53,284 nt of DNA from an uncultured Roseiflexaceae bacterium (lineage in GTDB: Bacteria > Chloroflexota > Chloroflexia > Chloroflexales > Roseiflexaceae). A program made the translations under genes and the position numbers. A model generated the notes under the pieces. It worked only from the letters and a program-made list of their open reading frames with translations, made no database searches and was not told the origin of the DNA. Positions within the stretch are counted from its first letter, which is position 1. Each line of letters opens with the position of its first letter. This document shows, piece by piece, positions 27,000-34,436 of the stretch. Location of the stretch: NCBI GenBank assembly GCA_937988885.1, contig CALKHR010000113.1, positions 1 through 53,284 of the forward strand. The letters run 5' to 3'.

Positions 27000-28142
27000 A
27001 TGGACATTGCGGAGCTTCAGAAACATTGGGATCGGTTCGGTCAGAAAGACCCGTTTTGGGCAATTCTCACTTCGGCATCGCAGCGCAATAACCGTTGGCA
27101 ACAACAGGAGTTTTTCGAAACAGGCAAGGCTGAGATCGCCAAGGCGCTCGATCAACTCCAAACGCTCGGCGTGCAATTGACGTATGGGCGCTGTCTCGAC
27201 TTCGGCTGCGGGGTGGGGCGGCTCACGCAGGCGCTGCAGGAACACTTCGCCGAGTGCGATGGGGTCGATATCGCTCCTTCAATGATTGAAGCTGCGCAGC
27301 GGTATAATCAGTACCCTGAGACCTGTCGGTATCACCTGAACGGCGTGGCCGATCTGCGCTTGTTCGCCGATCAGAGCTTTGATTTTATCTATTCGACCTT
27401 GGTGCTCCAGCATATGCAGCCGGAGTACAGCAAATCGTATATCGCCGAGTTTATGCGCATTCTGAAGCCCGGCGGCGTGGCGTACTTCCAGGCACCGAGC
27501 GAGGTCAATATGCGGATCTACGATCAGGCGCTGCCCGAGAGCGGCTACCGCGCCCAGATCACGGTCGCGACGCCGCTGATCGTCACCGCGCCCGGCAAGC
27601 AGACCACGCTGCAGGTCACGGTCAAGAATGTCGGCGATTCGGTGTGGGAGGCCGCCAACGACGTTGATGTCACCTGCCACTTCACGCTCGGCAACCATTG
27701 GCTCGATGCGCAGGGCGCGATGGTACAGTACGACGATGGTCGCACTCCGCTTCGGCAACGGCTTGCGCCAGGTGAGCAGGTGCAGATGGAGCTGATCATC
27801 ACGGCCCCAGCGCAGTCGGGCGATTATCAGGTCGAGTTGGACCTTGTGCAGGAGATGATCTGCTGGTTCAAGGATCGCGGCTCGCAAACAACCAGGGTGC
27901 CGGTGCAGAGCCGCTTGCATCCGCTGAAGAAGATACAACAGGCCATCGGCGCGCTGTTTGCCCGCAGTAAGCCCGCGCCCGAAGCGCCGCCCGTTATGGA
28001 GATGCACTGCATCCACCGCGATGAGGTCGTTCGGCTTGTGGAAGAGCACGGCGGCCAGGTCGCTCATATTCTGAATGATACGTATTGCGGTAAAGGTTGG
28101 ATCAGCTACACCTATATCGCCACCAAAAACGCGACCACCTAA
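27000..28142 (+). CDS. SAM methyltransferase with inserted Ig-like module
   Basis: 380 residues. Residues ~50-175 are a class I methyltransferase: LDFGCGVGRLTQAL (SAM loop), CDGVDIAPSMIEAA, FIYSTLVLQHM, RILKPGGVAYFQAPSE. The Ig-like module of the neighbouring GT4 proteins follows at ~185-300 (VTVKNVGDSVW, APGEQVQMELIITAP, ELDLVQEMICWFKDRGS). The last ~45 residues (HCIHRDEVVRLVEEHGGQVAHI to YTYIATK) look like the terminal strands of the methyltransferase fold, so the module seems to sit inside the catalytic domain. AGGTGG lies six bases before the ATG. It may methylate a sugar of the glycan, perhaps at the chain end. Confidence 0.85.
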   Translation: MDIAELQKHWDRFGQKDPFWAILTSASQRNNRWQQQEFFETGKAEIAKALDQLQTLGVQLTYGRCLDFGCGVGRLTQALQEHFAECDGVDIAPSMIEAAQRYNQYPETCRYHLNGVADLRLFADQSFDFIYSTLVLQHMQPEYSKSYIAEFMRILKPGGVAYFQAPSEVNMRIYDQALPESGYRAQITVATPLIVTAPGKQTTLQVTVKNVGDSVWEAANDVDVTCHFTLGNHWLDAQGAMVQYDDGRTPLRQRLAPGEQVQMELIITAPAQSGDYQVELDLVQEMICWFKDRGSQTTRVPVQSRLHPLKKIQQAIGALFARSKPAPEAPPVMEMHCIHRDEVVRLVEEHGGQVAHILNDTYCGKGWISYTYIATKNATT

Positions 28143-28155
28143 CAGGGAGCATTCT

Positions 28156-29808
28156 ATGCCTGAGACAGCCAAACATAGTATATCGAAAAAGATTGGCTTT
28201 GTGGCCCCACGCTATGGCGAACATATTGTTGGCGGTGCAGAACGCCTTATGCGCGGTATGGCCGAGGAGCTGCACAAGCGCGGTTACGCGGTCGAGGCGC
28301 TGACCACCTGTACGCAGAGCATGGCCGAGTGGGACAACTTCTACCCACCGGGCGTGATCGAGGTGAACGGCGTCACCGTGCGGCGTTTCCTGCTCGATCA
28401 CCTCGATATGGGTCAGGTGCACCGCACGTCGGCCAAGGCACTTGCAGGTGAGCGCGTGAGCTACGCCGAACAGATGGACTTCATCCGCCAGAACTGCAAC
28501 AGCCAAGCGCTCTACCAGTACCTCAGCGATCACCAGGACGAGTTCCAGTGTGTGATCTTCGGGCCGTACCTGTTCGGCCTGACGTATTGGGGCGTCCAGA
28601 CGATCCCCGATAAGGCGCTGCTGCTGCCCTGCTTGCACGATGAGCCACTGGCCTACTTCACGATCTACCGCGAGTTGCTGGAGCAGGTGCGCGGCGTGAT
28701 CTTCAACGCGCCAGCCGAGCGCCAATTCGCTATCGATAAGCTAGGTATGGTCAATCGCTCCACCGCTGTGGTCGGTTTCGGCTTCCATCCCATCACCGAG
28801 CAGCCGGATGCGCAGGGCTTCCGCGAGCGCTTCAAGCTGCCGAAGGAGTTGCTGTTCTACAGCGGTCGAATCGAGGGCGGCAAGAACGTGCCGCTGCTGC
28901 TCGATTACTTCGCCCGCTACAAGGCCGAGCGCCCCGGCCCGGTCACGCTGGCGCTCTCGGGTGGCGATGGCGTGCTGCCCACGCAGGATGGCGTGGTGGG
29001 CTTGGGCTTCCTCGATGAGGCCGATCTGCGTGCGGCCTACGCGGCGGCCCGCGTGCTGGTGCAGCCCTCGGTCAACGAGAGCTTCTCGATCGTGATGATG
29101 GAGAGCTGGCAGTACGGCACCCCCGTGCTGGTCCACGGCGATAGCGCCGTGACGAGCGAGCACGTGGCCCGTAGCGATGGCGGATGGACCTTCCGCAGCT
29201 ACGAGGAGTTCCGCGATGCAGTTGACCAGATCTTGAGCAACGACGCCGAGCGCGACCGACGCGGCCAGAACGGCCAGCGCTACGTGGCGCAGGAGTACAA
29301 CTGGGATGCCGTGATCGGTCGGCTGCTGGATAGCATCGAGCGCTTTTCACAGCCGATCGGCCTGTACGAGCAGCTTTCGCGGCGCGGCATCCGCCGTTCG
29401 CTGGAGTTCTCGCGCGAACGCTTCGAGGAGCGCTTCGGCCAGATCATCGCCCGTGCCGAGGCCGACTTGGCGCAGGGGTTGAACCACAGCCAAATCGATA
29501 CGCTGCGCAAAGCGGCTCACGTGAGCATGCCGGAGTACCAGGTCAGTTCGGGCGCGCCCGTGGTGGGCAAGGCGATCGCCTGGCTGCGCCGCAACCTGAC
29601 CTCGCACTTGCGCGAGCCATACATCGACCCGATCATCGATAAGCAGGAGCGCTACAACAAACTGTTGCTCGATACGTTGCTGCCCGCGCTCGAACGCAGC
29701 CAGCACACACAACAGCGCTTGGAGCGCCAGATTCGCCTGCTCGAACGACGGGTGGAGCAGTTGCAACGCCAACTCAACGAGGCGCGCGACCAATCGAACG
29801 AAACCTAG
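28156..29808 (+). CDS. GT4 glycosyltransferase with C-terminal helical tail
   Basis: 550 residues. The GT-B core opens KIGFVAPRYGEHIVGGAERLMRGMAEEL. LLFYSGRIEGGKNVPLLLDYF and the E-x7-E segment NESFSIVMMESWQYGTPVLVHG mark the donor domain. Residues ~380-550 are helical: ERFGQIIARAEADL, then WLRRNLTSHLREPYIDPIID, KQERYNKLLLDTLLPAL and a coiled coil. That tail resembles the C-terminus of the gene at 15412. The ATG at 28156 follows GGGAG; an open frame further upstream overlaps the methyltransferase gene and is rejected. The enzyme carries no Ig-like module, unlike most neighbours. Confidence 0.87.
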   Translation: MPETAKHSISKKIGFVAPRYGEHIVGGAERLMRGMAEELHKRGYAVEALTTCTQSMAEWDNFYPPGVIEVNGVTVRRFLLDHLDMGQVHRTSAKALAGERVSYAEQMDFIRQNCNSQALYQYLSDHQDEFQCVIFGPYLFGLTYWGVQTIPDKALLLPCLHDEPLAYFTIYRELLEQVRGVIFNAPAERQFAIDKLGMVNRSTAVVGFGFHPITEQPDAQGFRERFKLPKELLFYSGRIEGGKNVPLLLDYFARYKAERPGPVTLALSGGDGVLPTQDGVVGLGFLDEADLRAAYAAARVLVQPSVNESFSIVMMESWQYGTPVLVHGDSAVTSEHVARSDGGWTFRSYEEFRDAVDQILSNDAERDRRGQNGQRYVAQEYNWDAVIGRLLDSIERFSQPIGLYEQLSRRGIRRSLEFSRERFEERFGQIIARAEADLAQGLNHSQIDTLRKAAHVSMPEYQVSSGAPVVGKAIAWLRRNLTSHLREPYIDPIIDKQERYNKLLLDTLLPALERSQHTQQRLERQIRLLERRVEQLQRQLNEARDQSNET

Positions 29809-29890
29809 TACAATAAGCCGATCATGTATCGATGCCAGAACGATCTGTGGCATCCTCATCGGCAAATCACGCGAATTGGAGCATACCAAC

Positions 29891-30907
29891 ATGACGATAA
29901 TGATTACGGGCGGAGCAGGTTTTATTGGCTGTAACCTGGCTGCCTCACTTTTGAGCTCAGGCGAACGGGTCACCATTCTGGATAACCTGTCGCGACCCCG
30001 CACCGAGCAAAACTTGCTCTGGCTGCAGCAGCAGTTTGGCGACAAAGTACGCTTTGAGAAGGCCGATATCCGCGATCAGGACGCCATGAATCGCCTGATC
30101 CCCGGCCACGATGTCGTGTTTCACCTTGCGGGCCAGGTGGCAGTCACAACCTCGGTGATCAATCCCCGCGAGGACTTTGAGATCAACGCGTTGGGCACCT
30201 TCAACGTGCTGGAAGCGGCCCGCTCGGCCAGCACGCCGCCTGTGGTCTTCTACGCCTCCACCAACAAGGTGTACGGCGGCATGGAAGAAGTACGGGTGAT
30301 CGAGGAGGAGAAGCGCTACCGCTACGCCGATTTCCCCAACGGCATCCCCGAGACGCAGTTGCTCGACTTCCACTCGCCCTACGGCGTCTCGAAGGGCACC
30401 GGCGACCAGTACGTGCGCGACTACGCCCGCATCTACGGCCTCAAGACTGTGGTGTTCCGCCAGTCGTGCATCTATGGGCCGCGCCAGTTCGGCGTAGAGG
30501 ATCAGGGCTGGGCGGCGCACTTTGTGATCGCAGCGGTGATGGGTCGCCCGATCTCGATCTACGGCAACGGCAAGCAAGTGCGCGATATGCTGTACGTCGA
30601 TGACCTGGTGGCGGCCTACCTCAGCGCCTTGGATCGCATCGATACAGTGAGCGGACGCATCTACAACGTCGGCGGCGGCCCCGAGAACACGCTCTCGATC
30701 TGGTCGGAGTTCGGGCCATTGCTCGAAGAACTCACTGGCAAGAAGATCACGGTCACCTACGGCGATTGGCGACCGGGCGATCAGCCAGTCTACATCAGCG
30801 ATATCAGCAAGGCCGAGCGCGAACTGAACTGGAAGCCGCAAGTCTCGGTGAGTGAGGGTATCAAGCGGTTGGTGCGCTGGGTCGAGGAGAATCGCGATAT
30901 CTTCTAG
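29891..30907 (+). CDS. CDP-paratose 2-epimerase-like NAD-dependent sugar epimerase
   Basis: 338 residues, extended SDR family. The NAD-binding motif GGAGFIG is at residues 7-13. STNKVYGG, then YGVSKGTGDQYVRDYARIYG (catalytic Tyr-x3-Lys), RQSCIYGPRQFGVEDQGWAAHF and GKQVRDMLYVDDLV are the wording found in the CDP-tyvelose/CDP-paratose 2-epimerase group. It would provide a nucleotide sugar (possibly a 3,6-dideoxyhexose) for the transferases nearby. No CDP-glucose dehydratase or paratose synthase is seen in the window, so the true substrate may be a different NDP-sugar. The ATG at 29891 follows GGAG at ten bases. Confidence 0.85.
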   Translation: MTIMITGGAGFIGCNLAASLLSSGERVTILDNLSRPRTEQNLLWLQQQFGDKVRFEKADIRDQDAMNRLIPGHDVVFHLAGQVAVTTSVINPREDFEINALGTFNVLEAARSASTPPVVFYASTNKVYGGMEEVRVIEEEKRYRYADFPNGIPETQLLDFHSPYGVSKGTGDQYVRDYARIYGLKTVVFRQSCIYGPRQFGVEDQGWAAHFVIAAVMGRPISIYGNGKQVRDMLYVDDLVAAYLSALDRIDTVSGRIYNVGGGPENTLSIWSEFGPLLEELTGKKITVTYGDWRPGDQPVYISDISKAERELNWKPQVSVSEGIKRLVRWVEENRDIF

Positions 30908-30921
30908 TTTCTGGAAGATCG

Positions 30922-31008
30922 ATGGTTACAGTGCCCGATATCACCTTCATCGAGCCTGATGCGACGTTCGCGACACAGGTGTTGTTGCCCCGTGGAGAAT
31001 CTGCCTAA
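30922..31008 (+). CDS. Possible 28-residue peptide or gene remnant
   Basis: ATG with GGAAG four bases upstream opens a 28-codon frame (MVTVPDITFIEPDATFATQV...) between the epimerase and the DUF4214-methyltransferase. The wording is like the first strand of a left-handed beta-helix acyltransferase or cupin sugar enzyme, so it may be the surviving start of a deleted gene. This is weak evidence: a frame this short can occur by chance. Confidence 0.2.
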   Translation: MVTVPDITFIEPDATFATQVLLPRGESA

Positions 31009-31054
31009 GCAGCAGGGCTGATGAGGTGATGGTGGTGAAGAAAAGGCAGAATCT

Positions 31055-32485
31055 ATGAGGCATCTCGCGATGCTTGGGCGCTTCGTAAGCGCATACACCC
31101 GCCCGTCTCAACAACCGCGTACCCGCCAGCAGCGCTTTGTGGAGGCGGCCTACCAAGCCACCATTGGGCGCTCTCCCGATGCCGATGGGCTGGAATACTT
31201 CAGCACCGAACTGGCCGAACGGCGCATCTCGCCGCTCGGCCTTTTCCGCACCCTGATGCAGTCGGAGGAGTATCAGCAACAGCAGAAGACGTTCAGCCCC
31301 GTGTTGGCCGCGCGCCTTCGGCATCAACTCCAGCAGGAATACCGCTGGTTGCAGGAACGCCACCCCGATATCGAGAAGCCCCGCGTGTTCGTGCGAGCCG
31401 CCTACCGCGTGCTGCTGCGGCGCGAGCCAGATCCCGATGGCGAGGCGTTTCTGCTGCAAAAGATCGCCGAGGGCCGCCAGCCGCTCGATCTGATCGATAG
31501 CCTGATGCGCTCCGAAGAGTTCGCCCAGGCCCAGGGTATAGCGCTACGACCATGGCTGCGGCGGCGTATCGAGGCCAAATTGGCGCTCGAACAACTGCGC
31601 CTCTCGCCGAGCGCGCCCCACAAAATCGACGACTTAAACTACCTCGATGCGCTGTATCGGGCCGCCTTCGGGCGCTCGCTCAACGAGGCGGAACGCGCGA
31701 ATTACACGATCAGTCTGCAGCGCCAGCCGCTCGACCGCCGCCAAACGTTTGAGCAGGTGCTGGACAGCATCGAGTTTAAAAAACGCCATAGCCTGCCGAT
31801 CCACCACAATGATGCATTTCATCAGGCCCGCCAGATGCTGTTCCAGCAGCACCTACCGCACGGCGATGTGATCGTGGATCTCGGCGGCGCGGCGCACAAT
31901 GCGCCCTACGGCGCGCTGCTGGCGATGGGCTACCCACACAAACCACGCCACATCACGATCGTCGATCTGCCGCCCGACGACCGAATCGGCGGCACTGAGG
32001 CGGCGGAACTCAGCCCGACGATCACGACTGCCGATGGCATCGACATTAATTATCTCTACCGCTCTATGGCCGAGCTCGACCCGATCCCCGATAACAGCGT
32101 CGATGTGGTGATCTCGGGCGAAAGCATCGAACATATCTCGGCCAGCGATGCCGTGGCCGTCTGCAAACACGCCTTCCGTATCCTCAAACCAGGCGGATTT
32201 TTCTGCCTCGATACGCCGAATGCGTTGCTCACTCGGCTGCAATCGCCAGATAAGTTCATTCATCCCGAACATCAGAAGGAATATTATGTCCACGAACTGC
32301 GCGATTTGTTAGAGCAGACGGGCTTCCAGATCGTCGATGCGAAGGGCATTAACCCGATGCCGCAGAGCATCAAACACGGGCGATTCGACTTCCAGGAAGC
32401 GATCGACAATATCACCCTATCGGATAATCCCGATGAAGGGTATATGTTCTACTTCCAGGCCCAGAAGCCCATCACCACGCCCTAA
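31055..32485 (+). CDS. Three DUF4214 repeats + SAM methyltransferase
   Basis: 476 residues. Three DUF4214-like helical repeats come first: FVEAAYQATIGRSPDADGLEYF (~28-75), FVRAAYRVLLRREPDPDGEAFL (~110-160) and YLDALYRAAFGRSLNEAERANY (~193-245), each closing with a SEEY/SEEF/SIEF element. DUF4214 is common in surface and S-layer-linked proteins. Residues ~265-470 are a class I methyltransferase: VIVDLGGAAHNAPYGALL, DVVISGESIEHI, RILKPGGFFCLDTPNALL. There is no signal peptide, so it is cytoplasmic. The ATG follows AAAGG at about eight bases. DUF4214 may bind the glycan or scaffold the complex. Confidence 0.82.
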   Translation: MRHLAMLGRFVSAYTRPSQQPRTRQQRFVEAAYQATIGRSPDADGLEYFSTELAERRISPLGLFRTLMQSEEYQQQQKTFSPVLAARLRHQLQQEYRWLQERHPDIEKPRVFVRAAYRVLLRREPDPDGEAFLLQKIAEGRQPLDLIDSLMRSEEFAQAQGIALRPWLRRRIEAKLALEQLRLSPSAPHKIDDLNYLDALYRAAFGRSLNEAERANYTISLQRQPLDRRQTFEQVLDSIEFKKRHSLPIHHNDAFHQARQMLFQQHLPHGDVIVDLGGAAHNAPYGALLAMGYPHKPRHITIVDLPPDDRIGGTEAAELSPTITTADGIDINYLYRSMAELDPIPDNSVDVVISGESIEHISASDAVAVCKHAFRILKPGGFFCLDTPNALLTRLQSPDKFIHPEHQKEYYVHELRDLLEQTGFQIVDAKGINPMPQSIKHGRFDFQEAIDNITLSDNPDEGYMFYFQAQKPITTP

Positions 32486-32522
32486 AACTAGGACCAGTTC
32501 CACATTCCTCTACTACGAATCC

Positions 32523-32549
32523 GAGCCGAAGGTTCCACTCCTTCGGCTC
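32523..32549. other. Perfect 10-bp hairpin between methyltransferase genes
   Basis: GAGCCGAAGG (32523-32532) and CCTTCGGCTC (32540-32549) pair around a 7-base loop, with no T-run after them. It could be a weak terminator, an mRNA stability element or a pause site inside the 190-bp gap. Confidence 0.5.
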
Positions 32550-32675
32550 ACCAAACCCAATATTCAGCCAAGCCTGACAACCTTTCCGAACAACGCCACC
32601 ACTGTTTTGCATATCCTGACCTGATGGGAATGGGCTGCGGACCTTGAATTGTTGTATGTGATAGGCAGGAATAGG

Positions 32676-33932
32676 ATGGAATACACCCCCCAGAAGTATT
32701 TTGTACCCTGGAGTACGGTCAATTACGGCTTGAAAAGCTTGCCCGGCGCGGTAACACGCCACGAAGTGCTGCTCGACGGGTGGGAATCTGCGCATCTCGG
32801 CGCTGGTTGGCACGAACACGAGCAAGGCTTCCGTTGGACGAAGCAGCACGCGACCGCTTATCTGCTGCGGCACAACGGCCAGAACAAGCTCGAAGTGGAA
32901 CTGTCGAGCGGTGTGGCGGCATTGGGACCAGTGACGGTGACGGTAGCGGCGAGCGGCAGGCAAGTCACCCGCACGCTCAGTAACGACGCCTGGCAGGTCT
33001 TGCGCTTACACCTGCCGCCGATCGAGGGCGAAATGCGGGTGCAGTCGGTCAGCATCAGCGTCGATCGTGTGCGCAAGGCCAGCGACGATCCCCGCGAGCT
33101 TGGCGTGGCGGTGCGAGCCATTCGCCTGATTGGCAAGCCAAAAACCTCTGATCTCGCGCTCAACTCCTTGTGCAACCCCGATCATTGGGAGCATCCCTTT
33201 TGGATATCCTGCCTAGATGAACTGTCGTTCCAGAACGATCGCGCCATCATCAAGCGCTTTGTGCGGCATCGCAAAGTGTGGGAGTACGTACACTGCGCGG
33301 CTGGCCTGAAGCGATTGGGCGTGCTGAAGCCGATGACGATCGCGCTGGGCGTGGCGGCGGGCCACGAACCGATCATCTACTGGCTGGCGAATCGCGTGGC
33401 GCGGGTGTACGCCACCGACCTCTACCGTGGTGTGTTCAGCCAGCAGGAGGCTGATCCCGCTGTGCTGCACGATCCCGACCGCTTCGCGCCCTACCCGTAT
33501 CCTCGGGAGCGGGTGCACTTTTTTCCGATGGACGGCTGCAACTTCGCGCTGCACGACGAATCGGTCGATGTGATCTTCTCGCTCTGTTCGATCGAGCATT
33601 TCGGCAGCCGCGCCAATAGCCTGCAATCGCTGCGCGAGATGTACCGTGTGTTGCGGCCCGGCGGTGTCGCCGTGATCTCGACGGAGGTGCTGCTGAACGA
33701 TACACCGCCCCAAGCCGAGATTTTCAGCCCGTGGGAGCTGTACGAGGAACTGATCGGGCCGAGCGGCCTGCTGATGATCGGCGATATCGCGCCCGCCAAC
33801 CTAGCCCGCTACTACAACAAGCCTGTCGATATCACGAACCCAGCAATGCTCGCGGCGGCCCCCGAGATTTACGTGCTGAACCTGGATATCTGCCGCTTCA
33901 CCTCGGTGATGTTCTTTTTGCAGAAGCCGTAG
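32676..33932 (+). CDS. SAM methyltransferase with N-terminal beta domain
   Basis: 418 residues. Residues ~1-165 are rich in short beta strands (VELSSGVAALGPVTVTVAAS, RVQSVSISVDRVRK) and resemble a carbohydrate-binding jelly-roll, without a sure family. Residues ~205-385 form a class I methyltransferase: TIALGVAAGHEPIIYWLAN, VYATDLYRGVF, DVIFSLCSIEHFG, REMYRVLRPGGVAVISTEVLL. The ATG at 32676 has AGGA five bases upstream. It is the last gene of the polysaccharide cluster; a repeat-rich intergenic region follows. Confidence 0.82.
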   Translation: MEYTPQKYFVPWSTVNYGLKSLPGAVTRHEVLLDGWESAHLGAGWHEHEQGFRWTKQHATAYLLRHNGQNKLEVELSSGVAALGPVTVTVAASGRQVTRTLSNDAWQVLRLHLPPIEGEMRVQSVSISVDRVRKASDDPRELGVAVRAIRLIGKPKTSDLALNSLCNPDHWEHPFWISCLDELSFQNDRAIIKRFVRHRKVWEYVHCAAGLKRLGVLKPMTIALGVAAGHEPIIYWLANRVARVYATDLYRGVFSQQEADPAVLHDPDRFAPYPYPRERVHFFPMDGCNFALHDESVDVIFSLCSIEHFGSRANSLQSLREMYRVLRPGGVAVISTEVLLNDTPPQAEIFSPWELYEELIGPSGLLMIGDIAPANLARYYNKPVDITNPAMLAAAPEIYVLNLDICRFTSVMFFLQKP

Positions 33933-34436
33933 TGTTTTGAAGGCTTTTACGCTTTGTATGCAACAAAAACGCTGTCATCTCGAACGAGGTCGAAGCCCGG
34001 AGCGAAAGGGAAATACAATGCAAATCGTTGAGATTCCTCACGTCGCCTGTCGGCTCGTTACTCAGAAACTGGCCGTTGGACGAGACGTGTAAAACCAAAC
34101 CCAAACGCTCAGGGTTGTTAAGACAGAGAGATTCTTCACTTCGTGCTGCGCACTTGTTCAGAATGACTCTTAGGAGTGCGGCTCGTTCCTCAGAACTTGG
34201 CTGTTGAACGAGTAGCGTAGGCCAGTTTCCGACCCTCTCCATATCGCCCCGCGATATCGACATCTCGGAATGACAATAGAGAGCAACGAACATCATTGTC
34301 ATCTCGAACGAACGCGAGAGATCTCATCGCGAAAGGCAATGCAAATCGATGAGATTCCTCACGTCGCTTATCGGCTCGTTCGGAATGACTGCGAGAAACG
34401 AAGAAAACGTAAAAAAAGTGTATTTTGGAGGTGCTT
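33933..34436. repeat. Cluster of palindromic (MITE-like) intergenic repeats
   Basis: GTCATCTCGAACGA occurs at 33974 and 34298. GAGATTCCTCACGTCGC occurs at 34031 and 34350. The second copy (34298-34389, 92 bp) is bounded by an imperfect inverted repeat: it starts GTCATCTCGAACGA and ends TCGTTCGGAATGAC. A third related fragment is at 34126-34167 (GAGATTCTTCAC...CAGAATGAC). A second family of 33 bp occurs at 34052-34084 and 34180-34212 (GGCTCGTT-CTCAGAA...GTTG-ACGAG). There is no gene here. This is the pattern of small non-autonomous repeats inserted into one another. Confidence 0.75.
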
